Positions 56,115 through 64,000 of a DNA stretch of 64,000 bases are shown piece by piece; the first letter of the stretch is position 1; each line of letters begins with the position of its first letter. Source of the stretch: an uncultured Bacilli bacterium (GTDB lineage Bacteria > Bacillota_I > Bacilli_A > RF39 > UBA660); the NCBI GenBank assembly GCA_949425635.1, contig CASPWD010000004.1:1-64000 (forward strand). The letters run 5' to 3'. The notes under the pieces were generated by a model that saw nothing but the letters and a program-made list of their open reading frames with translations, was not told the DNA's origin and ran no database searches. The position numbers were made by a program, and so were the translations under genes.

Positions 56115-58343
56115 ATGAATTATGTAAAAGCTAATAAAAAAATCCTACAAGATGCTATACAAAAATGCGATGAACTATCATCTGGATTAAATGATGTTAT
56201 AGGTGAATTAGAAAGTTTATGTGAACAAGGTATTTCTACTTCGAATAAATGGAATGATGGTACTTATTGGAAAAAACATTGCACTCTTCCAATAGCTAGT
56301 CAATATGAAGATAATATAAATGAATATTATAGGGTTTATTCGGCACAAGAGAGTGTTGGTAAGTCAAAAGTTAGAGGGTATGTTACTGAGTATCAGGATA
56401 CTTTGGCTGATTTACCTCAATTATCTTCTACGAAAACAAGTGTTGATGCTGTAAAGGAAAGATTAACGAATATTCTTAATTTAATTAATACATTCGAAGG
56501 CTTGGCTTCTGATGGCGGATTGAATTTGGATAAATTTATGGATAATTTAGATGAAAATTATTCTATTGAGACAATTACTATTGATGTTGATGGTGAACAG
56601 CAAGAAGTTCAAGTACTAATGTGGACTGATGAAGATGGTAATAAATATAATGTTTCTGAACTTATTAATGCATTCTATACTTATACAGGAATAACTGGAA
56701 GCAATGCTGTAGTTTTAGCTTCTAAAGGATTAAGTGATGCTGATTTAGAAAAAGAATTGAGTAATATGGTTAGTTCATCAGCTGGTGGTGTTGATAACAT
56801 GCTAGAAAGAGGCTTCTATTCTGTTGCTCATCAAGAAGGTATCGAAGAAATGTACAAAGATGCAATGGGGAAAGACTATGTTGCTTCTGATGTACATAAC
56901 GCTTATAATGAACTTTTATCTAAAAATGGTGTTGATGCAGATAAATATAATGCAGAATTAAATGGTACAACAAATTCAGCTGTACTAAGTGGAATGGCAA
57001 TGTTTGGAGCTTTAGCAATTGGTCTTGGCTTTAGCTTAGAAACTCCAGCAGAAGAACCTAGTCAACCACCTGTTAATACTGGAGGAGGTTCTGGCGGTGG
57101 CGGAACTTCTGGTGGTGGAACTGGAGGAACATCTGGTGGCGGAGGTAATACTTCTGGCGGCGGAACGCCTGGAGGAGGTTCTGGCGGTGGCGGAACTAAT
57201 CCAGAAGAACCAGAGGATCCAAAAGAACCAGAAGAACCAAAAGAGCCTGAGGAACCAGAAGAACCAGAAAATCCAGAGGATCCAGAAGATCCTGAAAATC
57301 CAGAGGACCCAGAAGATCCTGAAGACCCAGAAGATCCAGAGGACCCAGAGGATCCTGAAGACCCAGAAGATCCAGAGGATCCTGAAGAACCTCCAAGAGA
57401 AATTAGTGATGAAGATGCTGAAAAGATTCTTAAAGATATAGAGGAACTAGAAAAGGAAGAACCTTTACCAGAGTTAGAAAAAGATGTAAGAACTGTAGAG
57501 GATATAGATGCTCAAGCTAGAGATCAATATTATGCTGATACAGAGAAAGTTATAGAGTATCGTGTTCAGAACGTTGAAAAATACCAAGGTATGTCTTTAG
57601 AAGAAAAAATTAGTGCTTTAGAAGATGTTGGATATGATCATGATACAGCTGTAATACTTGCTGAAGATGATGCTAAAGGACAAACGGCTTATATAGTAGG
57701 AATGGATGAAAAAGAATTAACTAGAATTTCTAATGAAATTGCTAAGAACGAAGGAATTTCTGAATTAGATCATGATACAAAATATGATGATGGACATGAT
57801 TTATCTTATGTTGAAGAAGGAACAATTAATGTAGAAATGAATCCAGTTTCTGAAAAAGTTCAAAAGGCAAGAGAAGAATTAACAACAGCTAAATATGATT
57901 ACGATGAAGCTGTTACAGTAGCAAATAATGCTATTAATAAAGCTAATACAGCAAAAGAAGATTACGATAATATACTTAAAGCTATTAAGGAAGAAAGTGG
58001 AGATGATCCAAAATATTGGACAAAAGCTCAAGCTGAAGAACTTAATAAAGCAGCAACAAATTATAATAATGCTGTTACTGAAGCTAACGAGGCTAAAACT
58101 ATAGCTACTGAAAAACAACTTGATTATGAGAAAGAAAAGGCTGAATACAAAGTTGCTTATGAAGAACATATAGAAGAAACAAAGAGTATTTTAGATGCGA
58201 TTGATGATAGCATTGTACCAGGTGGTGGAGATGGCACTAATGTTCCAGTTGATTCAGGTGGTGCAACAGTTGATGAGAATGGAAATCTAGTAATAGGTGG
58301 AACAACTGAAGTAATAGCAGACTCATCTAATGAAGTACTATAA
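56115..58343 (+). CDS. Large LXG-like type VII substrate with Gly-rich and Pro-Glu-Asp repeats
   Basis: A 742-residue protein without signal peptide. Residues 1-285 are mainly helical, LXG-like in layout. A hydrophobic segment (SAVLSGMAMFGALAIGLGF) lies at about 288-306. A Gly/Ser/Thr-rich stretch (about 322-361) and a Pro-Glu-Asp repeat (about 363-426) follow. The C-terminal 315 residues contain an acidic helical region and a long Ala/Glu/Lys coiled coil (about 580-690), then a Gly-rich tail. I see no toxin motif and no immunity gene after it. The following gene is DUF4176-like. Probably a surface or structural product of the system. Confidence 0.6.
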   Translation: MNYVKANKKILQDAIQKCDELSSGLNDVIGELESLCEQGISTSNKWNDGTYWKKHCTLPIASQYEDNINEYYRVYSAQESVGKSKVRGYVTEYQDTLADLPQLSSTKTSVDAVKERLTNILNLINTFEGLASDGGLNLDKFMDNLDENYSIETITIDVDGEQQEVQVLMWTDEDGNKYNVSELINAFYTYTGITGSNAVVLASKGLSDADLEKELSNMVSSSAGGVDNMLERGFYSVAHQEGIEEMYKDAMGKDYVASDVHNAYNELLSKNGVDADKYNAELNGTTNSAVLSGMAMFGALAIGLGFSLETPAEEPSQPPVNTGGGSGGGGTSGGGTGGTSGGGGNTSGGGTPGGGSGGGGTNPEEPEDPKEPEEPKEPEEPEEPENPEDPEDPENPEDPEDPEDPEDPEDPEDPEDPEDPEDPEEPPREISDEDAEKILKDIEELEKEEPLPELEKDVRTVEDIDAQARDQYYADTEKVIEYRVQNVEKYQGMSLEEKISALEDVGYDHDTAVILAEDDAKGQTAYIVGMDEKELTRISNEIAKNEGISELDHDTKYDDGHDLSYVEEGTINVEMNPVSEKVQKAREELTTAKYDYDEAVTVANNAINKANTAKEDYDNILKAIKEESGDDPKYWTKAQAEELNKAATNYNNAVTEANEAKTIATEKQLDYEKEKAEYKVAYEEHIEETKSILDAIDDSIVPGGGDGTNVPVDSGGATVDENGNLVIGGTTEVIADSSNEVL
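57081..57197 (+). repeat. Gly-rich coding repeat
   Basis: A 27-base segment at 57081-57107 recurs exactly at 57171-57197, with shorter related GGA/GGT/GGC units in between. It encodes Gly-Gly-Ser/Thr runs in the large LXG-like protein. Confidence 0.85.
57201..57395 (+). repeat. Pro-Glu/Asp coding repeat
   Basis: A 9-base degenerate tandem array (CCA/CCT-GAA/GAG-GAT/GAC and variants) encoding about 20 copies of Pro-Glu-Asp or Pro-Glu-Glu/Asn. Such tracts act as stiff spacers that cross the cell wall. Copy number is likely to vary between strains. Confidence 0.9.
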
Positions 58344-58415
58344 AATGTTGACTCTGAAACGTTTATAAAGAAATAAATATATAATATATAAAAGAATATA
58401 TATAGGAGGATTTAT

Positions 58416-58739
58416 ATGAGAGAAAAATATTTGCCAATTGGAACAGTAGTTTTATTAAAAGGTGGTAAAAAAAGAGCGATGATTACTGGTTTTTGTTCAG
58501 TAGCTCAAGAGAACCAAGAAAAAATTTATGATTATAGTGGATGTGTTTACCCAGAAGGATATTTAAGCTCTAATCAAGTTTGTTTATTTGACCATAATCA
58601 AATTGAGAAAATTTTCTTCTTAGGATTTGAGGATGAAGAGGAAGTTGCATTTAAGGATAAACTTAATAAAATAGTTGCTTCTATAGAATCAGGAACCTCT
58701 TCACAACCTGAAACATTAAATATACCTTCAGAAAATTAA
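58416..58739 (+). CDS. DUF4176-like type VII accessory protein
   Basis: A 107-residue soluble protein. YLPIGTVVLLKGGKKRAMI, YDYSGCVYPEGYL and IFFLGFEDEEEVAF match the pattern of DUF4176 proteins, which are encoded with LXG substrates and act as cytosolic chaperone or adaptor factors. Ribosome binding site AGGAGG is strong. It lies 72 bases after the large LXG-like gene and likely belongs to the same unit. Its presence supports the LXG-like reading of that gene. Confidence 0.8.
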   Translation: MREKYLPIGTVVLLKGGKKRAMITGFCSVAQENQEKIYDYSGCVYPEGYLSSNQVCLFDHNQIEKIFFLGFEDEEEVAFKDKLNKIVASIESGTSSQPETLNIPSEN

Positions 58740-58778
58740 ATTATAATTCCATTTATTGGTTACTAAATAAAACTTTAT

Positions 58779-58816
58779 AAAGACAAGTAAGAAAAATAAC
58801 TTATTTGTCTTTTTTT
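58779..58816 (+). terminator. Terminator ending the type VII locus
   Basis: Thirteen-base arms (58779-58791 and 58800-58812, one G-T pair) followed by T-rich sequence. Confidence 0.85.
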
Positions 58817-58864
58817 CTTTTCAAAGAAATTAAGAGTTGTTATAATTAGTATGGGTGAAGTAGA

Positions 58865-59353
58865 ATGGGTAGAGTAGATAAAGTAAATTATTATTTAGAT
58901 ATTGCTGAAACAGTAGCAGAAAGAGGAACTTGTATAAGGAGAAATTTTGGTGCAATCATAGTTAAAAACGATGAAATAATTTCAACTGGATTTGTTGGAG
59001 CACCAAGAGGAAGAAAGAATTGTTGTGATTTAAATTATTGTACAAGAGAGAAATTAAATGTTCCAAGAGGTGAAAGATACGAATTGTGTCGTAGTGTTCA
59101 CGCTGAACAAAATGCAATTATTTCGGCTGAAAGAAATAAAATGATAGATTCAACATTATATTTAGTTGGAATTAATTATAACGATGGTAGTTATGTAGAA
59201 AAGTCTAATCCTTGTGCATTATGTAAGAGAATGATTATAAATGCTGGAATTAAAGATATTTATATTAGAGATAGTAAAGAAGAATATAGACATATAGATG
59301 TTCAAGAATTTGTTGATAATGATGAATCATTAGAAGGAATTAAAGGCTATTAA
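58865..59353 (+). CDS. dCMP deaminase family protein
   Basis: A 162-residue zinc deaminase making dUMP from dCMP for thymidylate synthesis. The zinc and catalytic motif HAEQNAI lies near residue 79, and the second Cys pair PCALCKRMI near 118. A further Cys/His-rich segment (GRKNCCDLNYC) near residues 42-52 corresponds to the second zinc site of ComEB-type deaminases. Slightly short of or equal to usual length. Works in the same pathway as the thymidine kinase at 3901. Confidence 0.9.
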   Translation: MGRVDKVNYYLDIAETVAERGTCIRRNFGAIIVKNDEIISTGFVGAPRGRKNCCDLNYCTREKLNVPRGERYELCRSVHAEQNAIISAERNKMIDSTLYLVGINYNDGSYVEKSNPCALCKRMIINAGIKDIYIRDSKEEYRHIDVQEFVDNDESLEGIKGY

Positions 59354-59365
59354 GCCTTTTTTTTA
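59342..59365 (+). terminator. Terminator overlapping the deaminase stop codon
   Basis: AAAGGCT (59342-59348) pairs with AGCCTTT (59353-59359), followed by T. Confidence 0.75.
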
Positions 59366-59407
59366 TGTCGAAGTTCTGCTATAATTGGTATTTAGGAAGT
59401 GAGACGT

Positions 59408-60814
59408 ATGAAGTTACCAAATTTAAATGAAGCAAGAAAGAGAACAAATAATCAAGTTGATTATATTTATTTAGATCAGAGCTATGATGAAAATACTTTT
59501 AAAGGACAAAAATATTTTTTAAGAACTTATGGATGTCAGATGAATGTGCATGATGGAGAAGAAATTGCTGCTAGATTAGAGTCATTAGGTTTTGAAGCTA
59601 CAGATACAATTGAAACAGCTGATGTAGTAATTTTGAATACTTGTGCTATTAGAGAGAATGCTCATGATAAGTTGTATGGTTTTTTAGGTCGTTGCAAACA
59701 TGAAAAAGAAAAGAATAATCATGACTTAGTTATTGGAATATGTGGTTGCATGGCTCAAGAAGAAGGCGTTGTAGAGGAATTAATGAAGAAACATCCTTAT
59801 GTTGATATTGTTTTTGGTACACATAATATTCATGAGTTACAAGAATTACTTTTAAAGAAAAATGAGAAACAGAATATTGAAGTTTATTCTTGTGAAGGAA
59901 ATGTTTATGAGAATGTATCTTATAAGAGAGATTCTAATATTAAAGCTTGGGTAAATATTCAATATGGTTGTGATAAGTTTTGTACGTATTGTATAGTTCC
60001 TTATACAAGAGGTAAGCAAAGAAGCAGAAAAAGTAGTGAAATTATAAAAGAAGTAGAAGAATTAGTTAAGAATGGCTATAAGGAAGTTACGCTACTTGGT
60101 CAAAATGTTAATGCATATGGTAAAGAGTTAGATGGTGAGATGTCTTTTGCAGAACTTTTAAAAGCAGTAAGTGATACAGGAATTGCTAGAGTTCGCTTTG
60201 TTACTTCACACCCATGGGATTTTACAGATGAAATGATTAAAGTAATTCGTGATTGTGATAATATCATGCCTTATATTCATTTACCTTTACAATCTGGTTC
60301 TTCTAGAATATTAAAATTAATGGGTAGAAGATATACTAAAGAAGAATATTTAGAGTTATATAAAAAGATTAGAGAATGGGTGCCAAATTCATCAATAACA
60401 ACTGATATTATTGTAGGTTTCCCTAATGAGAGTGATGAAGATTTTAAAGAAACACTTGAAGTTGTTAACGAGTGTAAGTATGATAGTGCTTTTACTTTTA
60501 TATATAGTCCTAGAGAAGGAACACCAGCTGCTAAAATAGATGATAAAGTTACAATGGATGTAAAAGAAAAGAGATTATATGAATTAAATGAGTTAGTTAA
60601 TAAATATAGTTTAGAAGCTAATAAAAAATATGAGGGCAAGATTGTTCCAGTATTAATTGAAGGTGTTAGTGAAAAAGATAATACTAAAGTATATGGTTAT
60701 ACTGATACAATGAAACTTGTTAATGTAGTTGGGGCTCAAGATAAAATAGGCGAAATTATTGATGTAGAAATCGTTGATGCAAAAAGCTTTAGTTTAGATG
60801 GTAAAGCTATATAG
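59408..60814 (+). CDS. miaB: tRNA-2-methylthio-N6-dimethylallyladenosine synthase
   Basis: A radical SAM methylthiotransferase acting on i6A37 of tRNAs. The N-terminal UPF0004 domain has TYGCQMNVHDGE (Cys), NTCAIREN (Cys) and GICGCMAQ (Cys), ligands of the second cluster. The radical SAM motif YGCDKFCTYCIVPYTRG lies near 190. A TRAM domain ends the protein (about 400-468). ATG 59408 follows AGGAAGTGA; the in-frame GTG at 59399 lies inside that site. 468 residues is normal. The cysteine desulfurase at 36930 could supply sulfur for its clusters. Confidence 0.95.
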   Translation: MKLPNLNEARKRTNNQVDYIYLDQSYDENTFKGQKYFLRTYGCQMNVHDGEEIAARLESLGFEATDTIETADVVILNTCAIRENAHDKLYGFLGRCKHEKEKNNHDLVIGICGCMAQEEGVVEELMKKHPYVDIVFGTHNIHELQELLLKKNEKQNIEVYSCEGNVYENVSYKRDSNIKAWVNIQYGCDKFCTYCIVPYTRGKQRSRKSSEIIKEVEELVKNGYKEVTLLGQNVNAYGKELDGEMSFAELLKAVSDTGIARVRFVTSHPWDFTDEMIKVIRDCDNIMPYIHLPLQSGSSRILKLMGRRYTKEEYLELYKKIREWVPNSSITTDIIVGFPNESDEDFKETLEVVNECKYDSAFTFIYSPREGTPAAKIDDKVTMDVKEKRLYELNELVNKYSLEANKKYEGKIVPVLIEGVSEKDNTKVYGYTDTMKLVNVVGAQDKIGEIIDVEIVDAKSFSLDGKAI

Positions 60815-60824
60815 AAAATAGTAG

Positions 60825-60867
60825 AGATTAGTTAAAAAATGTAATATTTTTAACTAATCTTTTTTTT
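60825..60867 (+). terminator. Terminator after miaB
   Basis: Fourteen-base perfect arms (60825-60838 and 60847-60860) with an eight-base loop and seven T. Confidence 0.9.
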
Positions 60868-60903
60868 GACATGATATAATTATGTAGAATGGAGGTAGAT
60901 AAT

Positions 60904-62409
60904 GTGAGATGTCCTAAGTGTAATAGTGAAGTTTCAAATAATGTAAATATCTGCCCTCATTGTGGAAGTAATATTGTAAAAAATAATGGAATTAGATTAA
61001 GTAAAAGTATGAAGAGTAAAATTAATGCAATTGATAAGTCTTCATTAGTAGGGGGAACTGTTAGTAGTGGTTCGTTTATAAAATTAACTAAAAAGGTTCC
61101 TAAAAAAGATATTGCTTTAAAAGATTATAATAATTATATAGATTATAAAGAAGCTAAACAAAGAGAAAATGCTAGAATACAGAGACGTTTAAATGATAAG
61201 ACAGTTTATAAAAGTCCATTGGTTGATCGTATTGTTAGTATGAGTAGTTATGATGATAAACAAGATAAAGTAGATAGACCCGCTTTTATTAATATTGTTA
61301 GTGTACCTAAGGAAAAGCGAAGAAATAGAGGAAATACTTTTAATGTATTTGCTTATGTTGTTGTTATTTCATTATGGTTGACTGCGATTTATTTGATTGT
61401 AAATGGAACTAATTTAAATTATTCATTTCATGAAAAAAAAGATGGTGTGGTAACGGAAAATAATAGTAATACAACTGTTGATGATGAAATGATTCAGTAT
61501 GATGGAGTTTCTAAGTCTGGTCAAAAAGGTTTAAAGGGTAGTGAAGGAGTAACATCAATCGTATATGATAATCAATATTTAAAACAGTTTACTATTTCAA
61601 ATGAAAAAGATGTTGAAAGACTTATTTCGACGGATAGTGTTAAACAAAAAGATCGTTGTCCGACAAGTATTGTAAATATAGAAAATGAAATAATAAATAA
61701 CTATGGTATTACAGCAGTAAATTTCTGTGAGTTAGATGAAGATTTTGCTAGAGAACTAGCTAATGTAGTTAAGTACATTTATAATGAATATCCTAGTGCT
61801 AGAAAATATTTAACGAATTTAACTTTAGCTAATGTAGATAAAAATCAATCATTTATAGCTGCATTTATGCCAATATTTACTTTTGCGACTAGTAATACTG
61901 CTTCAGGTTATCCGGTTGCAATAAAGACACAAATTATATTAAATGCTAAATATTTTTTGAATGATTCAAAGATAAGAAGTTCTGTTAGTTATGGTTCAAA
62001 GAGTGGATATTTCCCACCTAATGCGACAAGAAGTAGTACAGTTGCTCATGAATTTGGACATTATCTATCTTATGTGGCGTTGCTTAACTATTATGGAACT
62101 AAACAGCTTAATTTTGTTAAAGCTAATAATTCAGAACTATTGTATAAAGTTTATGATAATTTCAATGAAGGTCAATTTAGTTATAACTTATTAGTAGAGG
62201 CTTATGGAATATATAAAAAAGAATATCCTGATGTATCGTTTGAACAATTTAGAAGAAGTATATCTGGTTATGCTGTGACTAAAGATGAGAGTGGAGCTTA
62301 TATCTATGATGAAACAATAGCAGAGGCTTTTCACGATGTATATTTAAATGGTAGTGGGGCTAAGTATGCTAGTAGGTGTATTTTGAAAGTACTAATACAA
62401 AAATTATAG
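60904..62409 (+). CDS. Membrane-anchored HEXXH metalloprotease with zinc ribbon
   Basis: A 501-residue protein. GTG 60904 is chosen, since GGAGGT (60891-60896) lies 7 bases before it and an upstream ATG (60889) would lie in front of that site. Residues 3-20 form a zinc ribbon (CPKC and CPHC). A basic linker, a membrane helix (about 147-165) and an outer domain follow. This has HEFGH at 382-386 and, downstream, TIAEAFHDVYL with Glu 474 as likely third zinc ligand, an arrangement like lethal-factor-type gluzincins. Substrate unknown. It precedes a trypsin-fold protein by 13 bases. Confidence 0.7.
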   Translation: MRCPKCNSEVSNNVNICPHCGSNIVKNNGIRLSKSMKSKINAIDKSSLVGGTVSSGSFIKLTKKVPKKDIALKDYNNYIDYKEAKQRENARIQRRLNDKTVYKSPLVDRIVSMSSYDDKQDKVDRPAFINIVSVPKEKRRNRGNTFNVFAYVVVISLWLTAIYLIVNGTNLNYSFHEKKDGVVTENNSNTTVDDEMIQYDGVSKSGQKGLKGSEGVTSIVYDNQYLKQFTISNEKDVERLISTDSVKQKDRCPTSIVNIENEIINNYGITAVNFCELDEDFARELANVVKYIYNEYPSARKYLTNLTLANVDKNQSFIAAFMPIFTFATSNTASGYPVAIKTQIILNAKYFLNDSKIRSSVSYGSKSGYFPPNATRSSTVAHEFGHYLSYVALLNYYGTKQLNFVKANNSELLYKVYDNFNEGQFSYNLLVEAYGIYKKEYPDVSFEQFRRSISGYAVTKDESGAYIYDETIAEAFHDVYLNGSGAKYASRCILKVLIQKL

Positions 62410-62422
62410 GAGGTAATAAAAA

Positions 62423-64000
62423 GTGAAAAAGATAATATTTATGATAATTTTATTTACCTTCTTTTTATGCAATGTAGAAGCTTTTAGTATAGATGTTGAT
62501 AAAATTGATTTAAATAGCAGATCTAAGCAGTTAACTGATGAATTAGATAAAGCATATAAAATAGATGTTTCGGGATTTGATAGTAAAATAAATAATGATT
62601 CTAATATTGTCAATTTGACTAAAGAGTTTGTTTCTATTTCTTTAAGTAGTGATGATAAACAAGCAAAGAAAGAAAAATTAGTTGAAAATCTATATGTTAG
62701 TAATAGTAATGGCTTCGATACTTTAACTGGAAGTATGGCAATTGATTTATACTTGGATAGATTAGATAATTTAAAAATAAAAGCTGATACTATAAAGGAT
62801 ATAAAGACTAGTACAATAAATGATAATGATATTATGGCATTTGCTTATTTAGATGATTGTGAGACAGAATATGGAACTAAAGATATAATTATGGCTTTTT
62901 GGTTAAAATATAATGATTCAGAGTATGGTCTTTATTATCCTTGGTTAACTATAGAAGATGATTTAGAAGAATATTTTAGTAGTGTTATAGAAAAAGAAGA
63001 CGATGGTAACATTATTGGAGGAAGCTATAGTAGATTATCAATAGATGGCGACAGCAATGAAGTAAGTAAAGACGTTTTAAATAACTTATATGAGAAAAAT
63101 AAGAATTCTGTTGTACAGATAACAGGAATGAATAGCAATGGTTTAGGTGCTTATGGTAGTGGTTTTTTCATAACTGAAGGAGTTGTAGTTACTTCTTGGA
63201 ATTTATTTAGACAAATACTAACCGATAGTAATTATGTTTATGTTAATGATGTAAGTGGAAATACTTATGAAGTTTTAGGTGTTGTGGCGGCTCAAAGTGA
63301 CTACGATGTAGTGGTATTAAAGTTAAATAAAGTAGTTGGAACTAGTGTAATTTTTGGAAGCTCAGAAAGTTTGCAAGAAACTGATAAAATTTTTATGATT
63401 AATAGTATGGCTAATAGTAATTTTAGTATAAAATATGGGACTTTCTTATCACAAGAAAATGGTCGTTTGAAAAATATGTTTTTGTTAAATGAAAGTGATG
63501 TTGGAGCTTCTATATTTAATGAAAAGGGAGAGGTAGTAGCTATTAATACAGGAGATTTATTAAATTCTGATTTGTCGTATGCAAATAGTACTGTTTATTT
63601 ACATAAGCTACAAGATGTTTTAGCTAAGCAAGGATATGAGAAAATAGTTTATACTAGCTTGGATTTATTTAGAGAAAACTATTATGTTAACGTTATGAAT
63701 GAGAGTATTAGGAAAAATGTAGATGATAAAGTATGGGATAAATACAAAAAAATCGGTAACATTGAAGATAATATTTCTTTAGAATTAGTTAAGTCTTCTT
63801 ATAAAGATGAAATACTTAGTTTAAGATATAAAAATAAAGCTGATAAGATGCTTGATTCAATTTATTTGATTTCTAATTTTGTAGAAGAACTTAATAGTCA
63901 GGGATTTAGGTTAACTTATGAAGATAACAATAAGAAAATATACAAAAATGATAAATATAAAATAGTTATAAAAGATAATTTTAATTATTTAATAGTATTA
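62423..64000 (+). CDS. Trypsin-fold exported protein lacking catalytic residues (3' end missing)
   Basis: GTG start at 62423 after AGGAGGT; the frame is open to the window end (526 residues so far). A signal peptide (core IIFMIILFTFFLCNVEA) is followed by a helical region, then an HtrA-like chymotrypsin domain (about 230-390). It keeps GSGFFITEGVVVTSWN and SDYDVVVLKL (Asp 295). The catalytic His position is Asn 260 in TSWNLF, and the GNSGG motif reads SDVGAS, with Val 360 in place of Ser. It is therefore expected to be inactive as a protease and may bind peptides or regulate the HEXXH protease next to it. Confidence 0.7.
   Translation, partial: MKKIIFMIILFTFFLCNVEAFSIDVDKIDLNSRSKQLTDELDKAYKIDVSGFDSKINNDSNIVNLTKEFVSISLSSDDKQAKKEKLVENLYVSNSNGFDTLTGSMAIDLYLDRLDNLKIKADTIKDIKTSTINDNDIMAFAYLDDCETEYGTKDIIMAFWLKYNDSEYGLYYPWLTIEDDLEEYFSSVIEKEDDGNIIGGSYSRLSIDGDSNEVSKDVLNNLYEKNKNSVVQITGMNSNGLGAYGSGFFITEGVVVTSWNLFRQILTDSNYVYVNDVSGNTYEVLGVVAAQSDYDVVVLKLNKVVGTSVIFGSSESLQETDKIFMINSMANSNFSIKYGTFLSQENGRLKNMFLLNESDVGASIFNEKGEVVAINTGDLLNSDLSYANSTVYLHKLQDVLAKQGYEKIVYTSLDLFRENYYVNVMNESIRKNVDDKVWDKYKKIGNIEDNISLELVKSSYKDEILSLRYKNKADKMLDSIYLISNFVEELNSQGFRLTYEDNNKKIYKNDKYKIVIKDNFNYLIVL

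Noticed and set aside
57081-57395. Possible CRISPR array
   Set aside because: The repeats are short, contiguous, in frame and coding, with no spacers and no cas genes.
57196-57396. Leu/Pro-rich ORF opposite the Pro-Glu-Asp repeat
   Set aside because: It is a pure repeat shadow on the minus strand without a start signal.
57097-57441. Alternative frame ORF in the repeat region of the large LXG-like gene
   Set aside because: The tandem repeat keeps all frames open; the Gln/Lys/Ile-rich product is a by-product of the repeat.

Overview
The window is AT-rich, densely coded chromosomal DNA from a low-GC Gram-positive bacterium (Bacillota, probably class Bacilli, towards the Erysipelotrichia/Mollicutes-related gut lineages). 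Supporting signs are three T-box leaders, strong AGGAGG-type ribosome binding sites, TTGACA-N17-TATAAT promoters, sortase-type and lipobox signals, a Firmicutes-type ESX/type VII locus and spore-associated genes (Cse60, a CotY/CotZ-like coat protein, sigma-K-like promoters). All recognisable genes are intact with TGA read as stop, but TGA is rarely used.

Layout. 1-4.5 kb: end of a TasA/camelysin-like exported protein, then an NrtR-like regulator, a histidine phosphatase, an AAA-CYTH fusion and thymidine kinase in one apparent operon. 4.5-9 kb: a YfhO-type membrane protein, Cse60, a MurJ/SpoVB-type flippase and a candidate spore protein. 9-16 kb: trmB, a lipoprotein, a three-gene set with DUF948-like and YtxH-like proteins, a cadherin-like surface protein, and tyrS behind a Tyr T-box. 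16-26 kb: a UbiA/DPPR-synthase-like enzyme with a GT-C glycosyltransferase, a SEDS protein, two coat-like genes, an orphan EIIB-like protein, mgtE, and a PIG-L deacetylase overlapping a second YfhO protein. 26-36 kb: a HAD phosphatase, an Ile T-box operon (CYTH enzyme plus an IleRS with a GLHH signature), unknown membrane proteins and an ABC exporter. 36-46.5 kb: a probably autoregulated XRE repressor, cysteine desulfurase plus rhodanese lipoprotein, a PMCA-like Ca2+ ATPase, a LURP-one-like membrane protein, a kinase-fold protein, and a Thr T-box operon ending in a TGS-less ThrRS. 46.8-58.7 kb: an NPETG-anchored thioester-type surface protein followed by a type VII secretion locus. 58.8-64 kb: dCMP deaminase, miaB, a membrane HEXXH protease, and a trypsin-fold protein that appears to have lost its catalytic His and Ser.

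The most unusual region is 46.8-58.7 kb. It has EssC and EsaB/YukD, three small helical WXG100-size proteins, a 475-residue substrate-like protein whose N-terminus resembles one of them, a 78-residue partner, a 742-residue LXG-like protein with Gly-rich and Pro-Glu-Asp repeats, and a DUF4176 protein. No EsaA, EssA or EssB is recognisable here and no immunity gene follows the large substrate. A decaying tRNA-Trp gene sits between EssC and the small genes, and an RNA segment with overlapping mutually exclusive hairpins precedes the third small gene. Names come from motif recognition by eye; no database search was possible.
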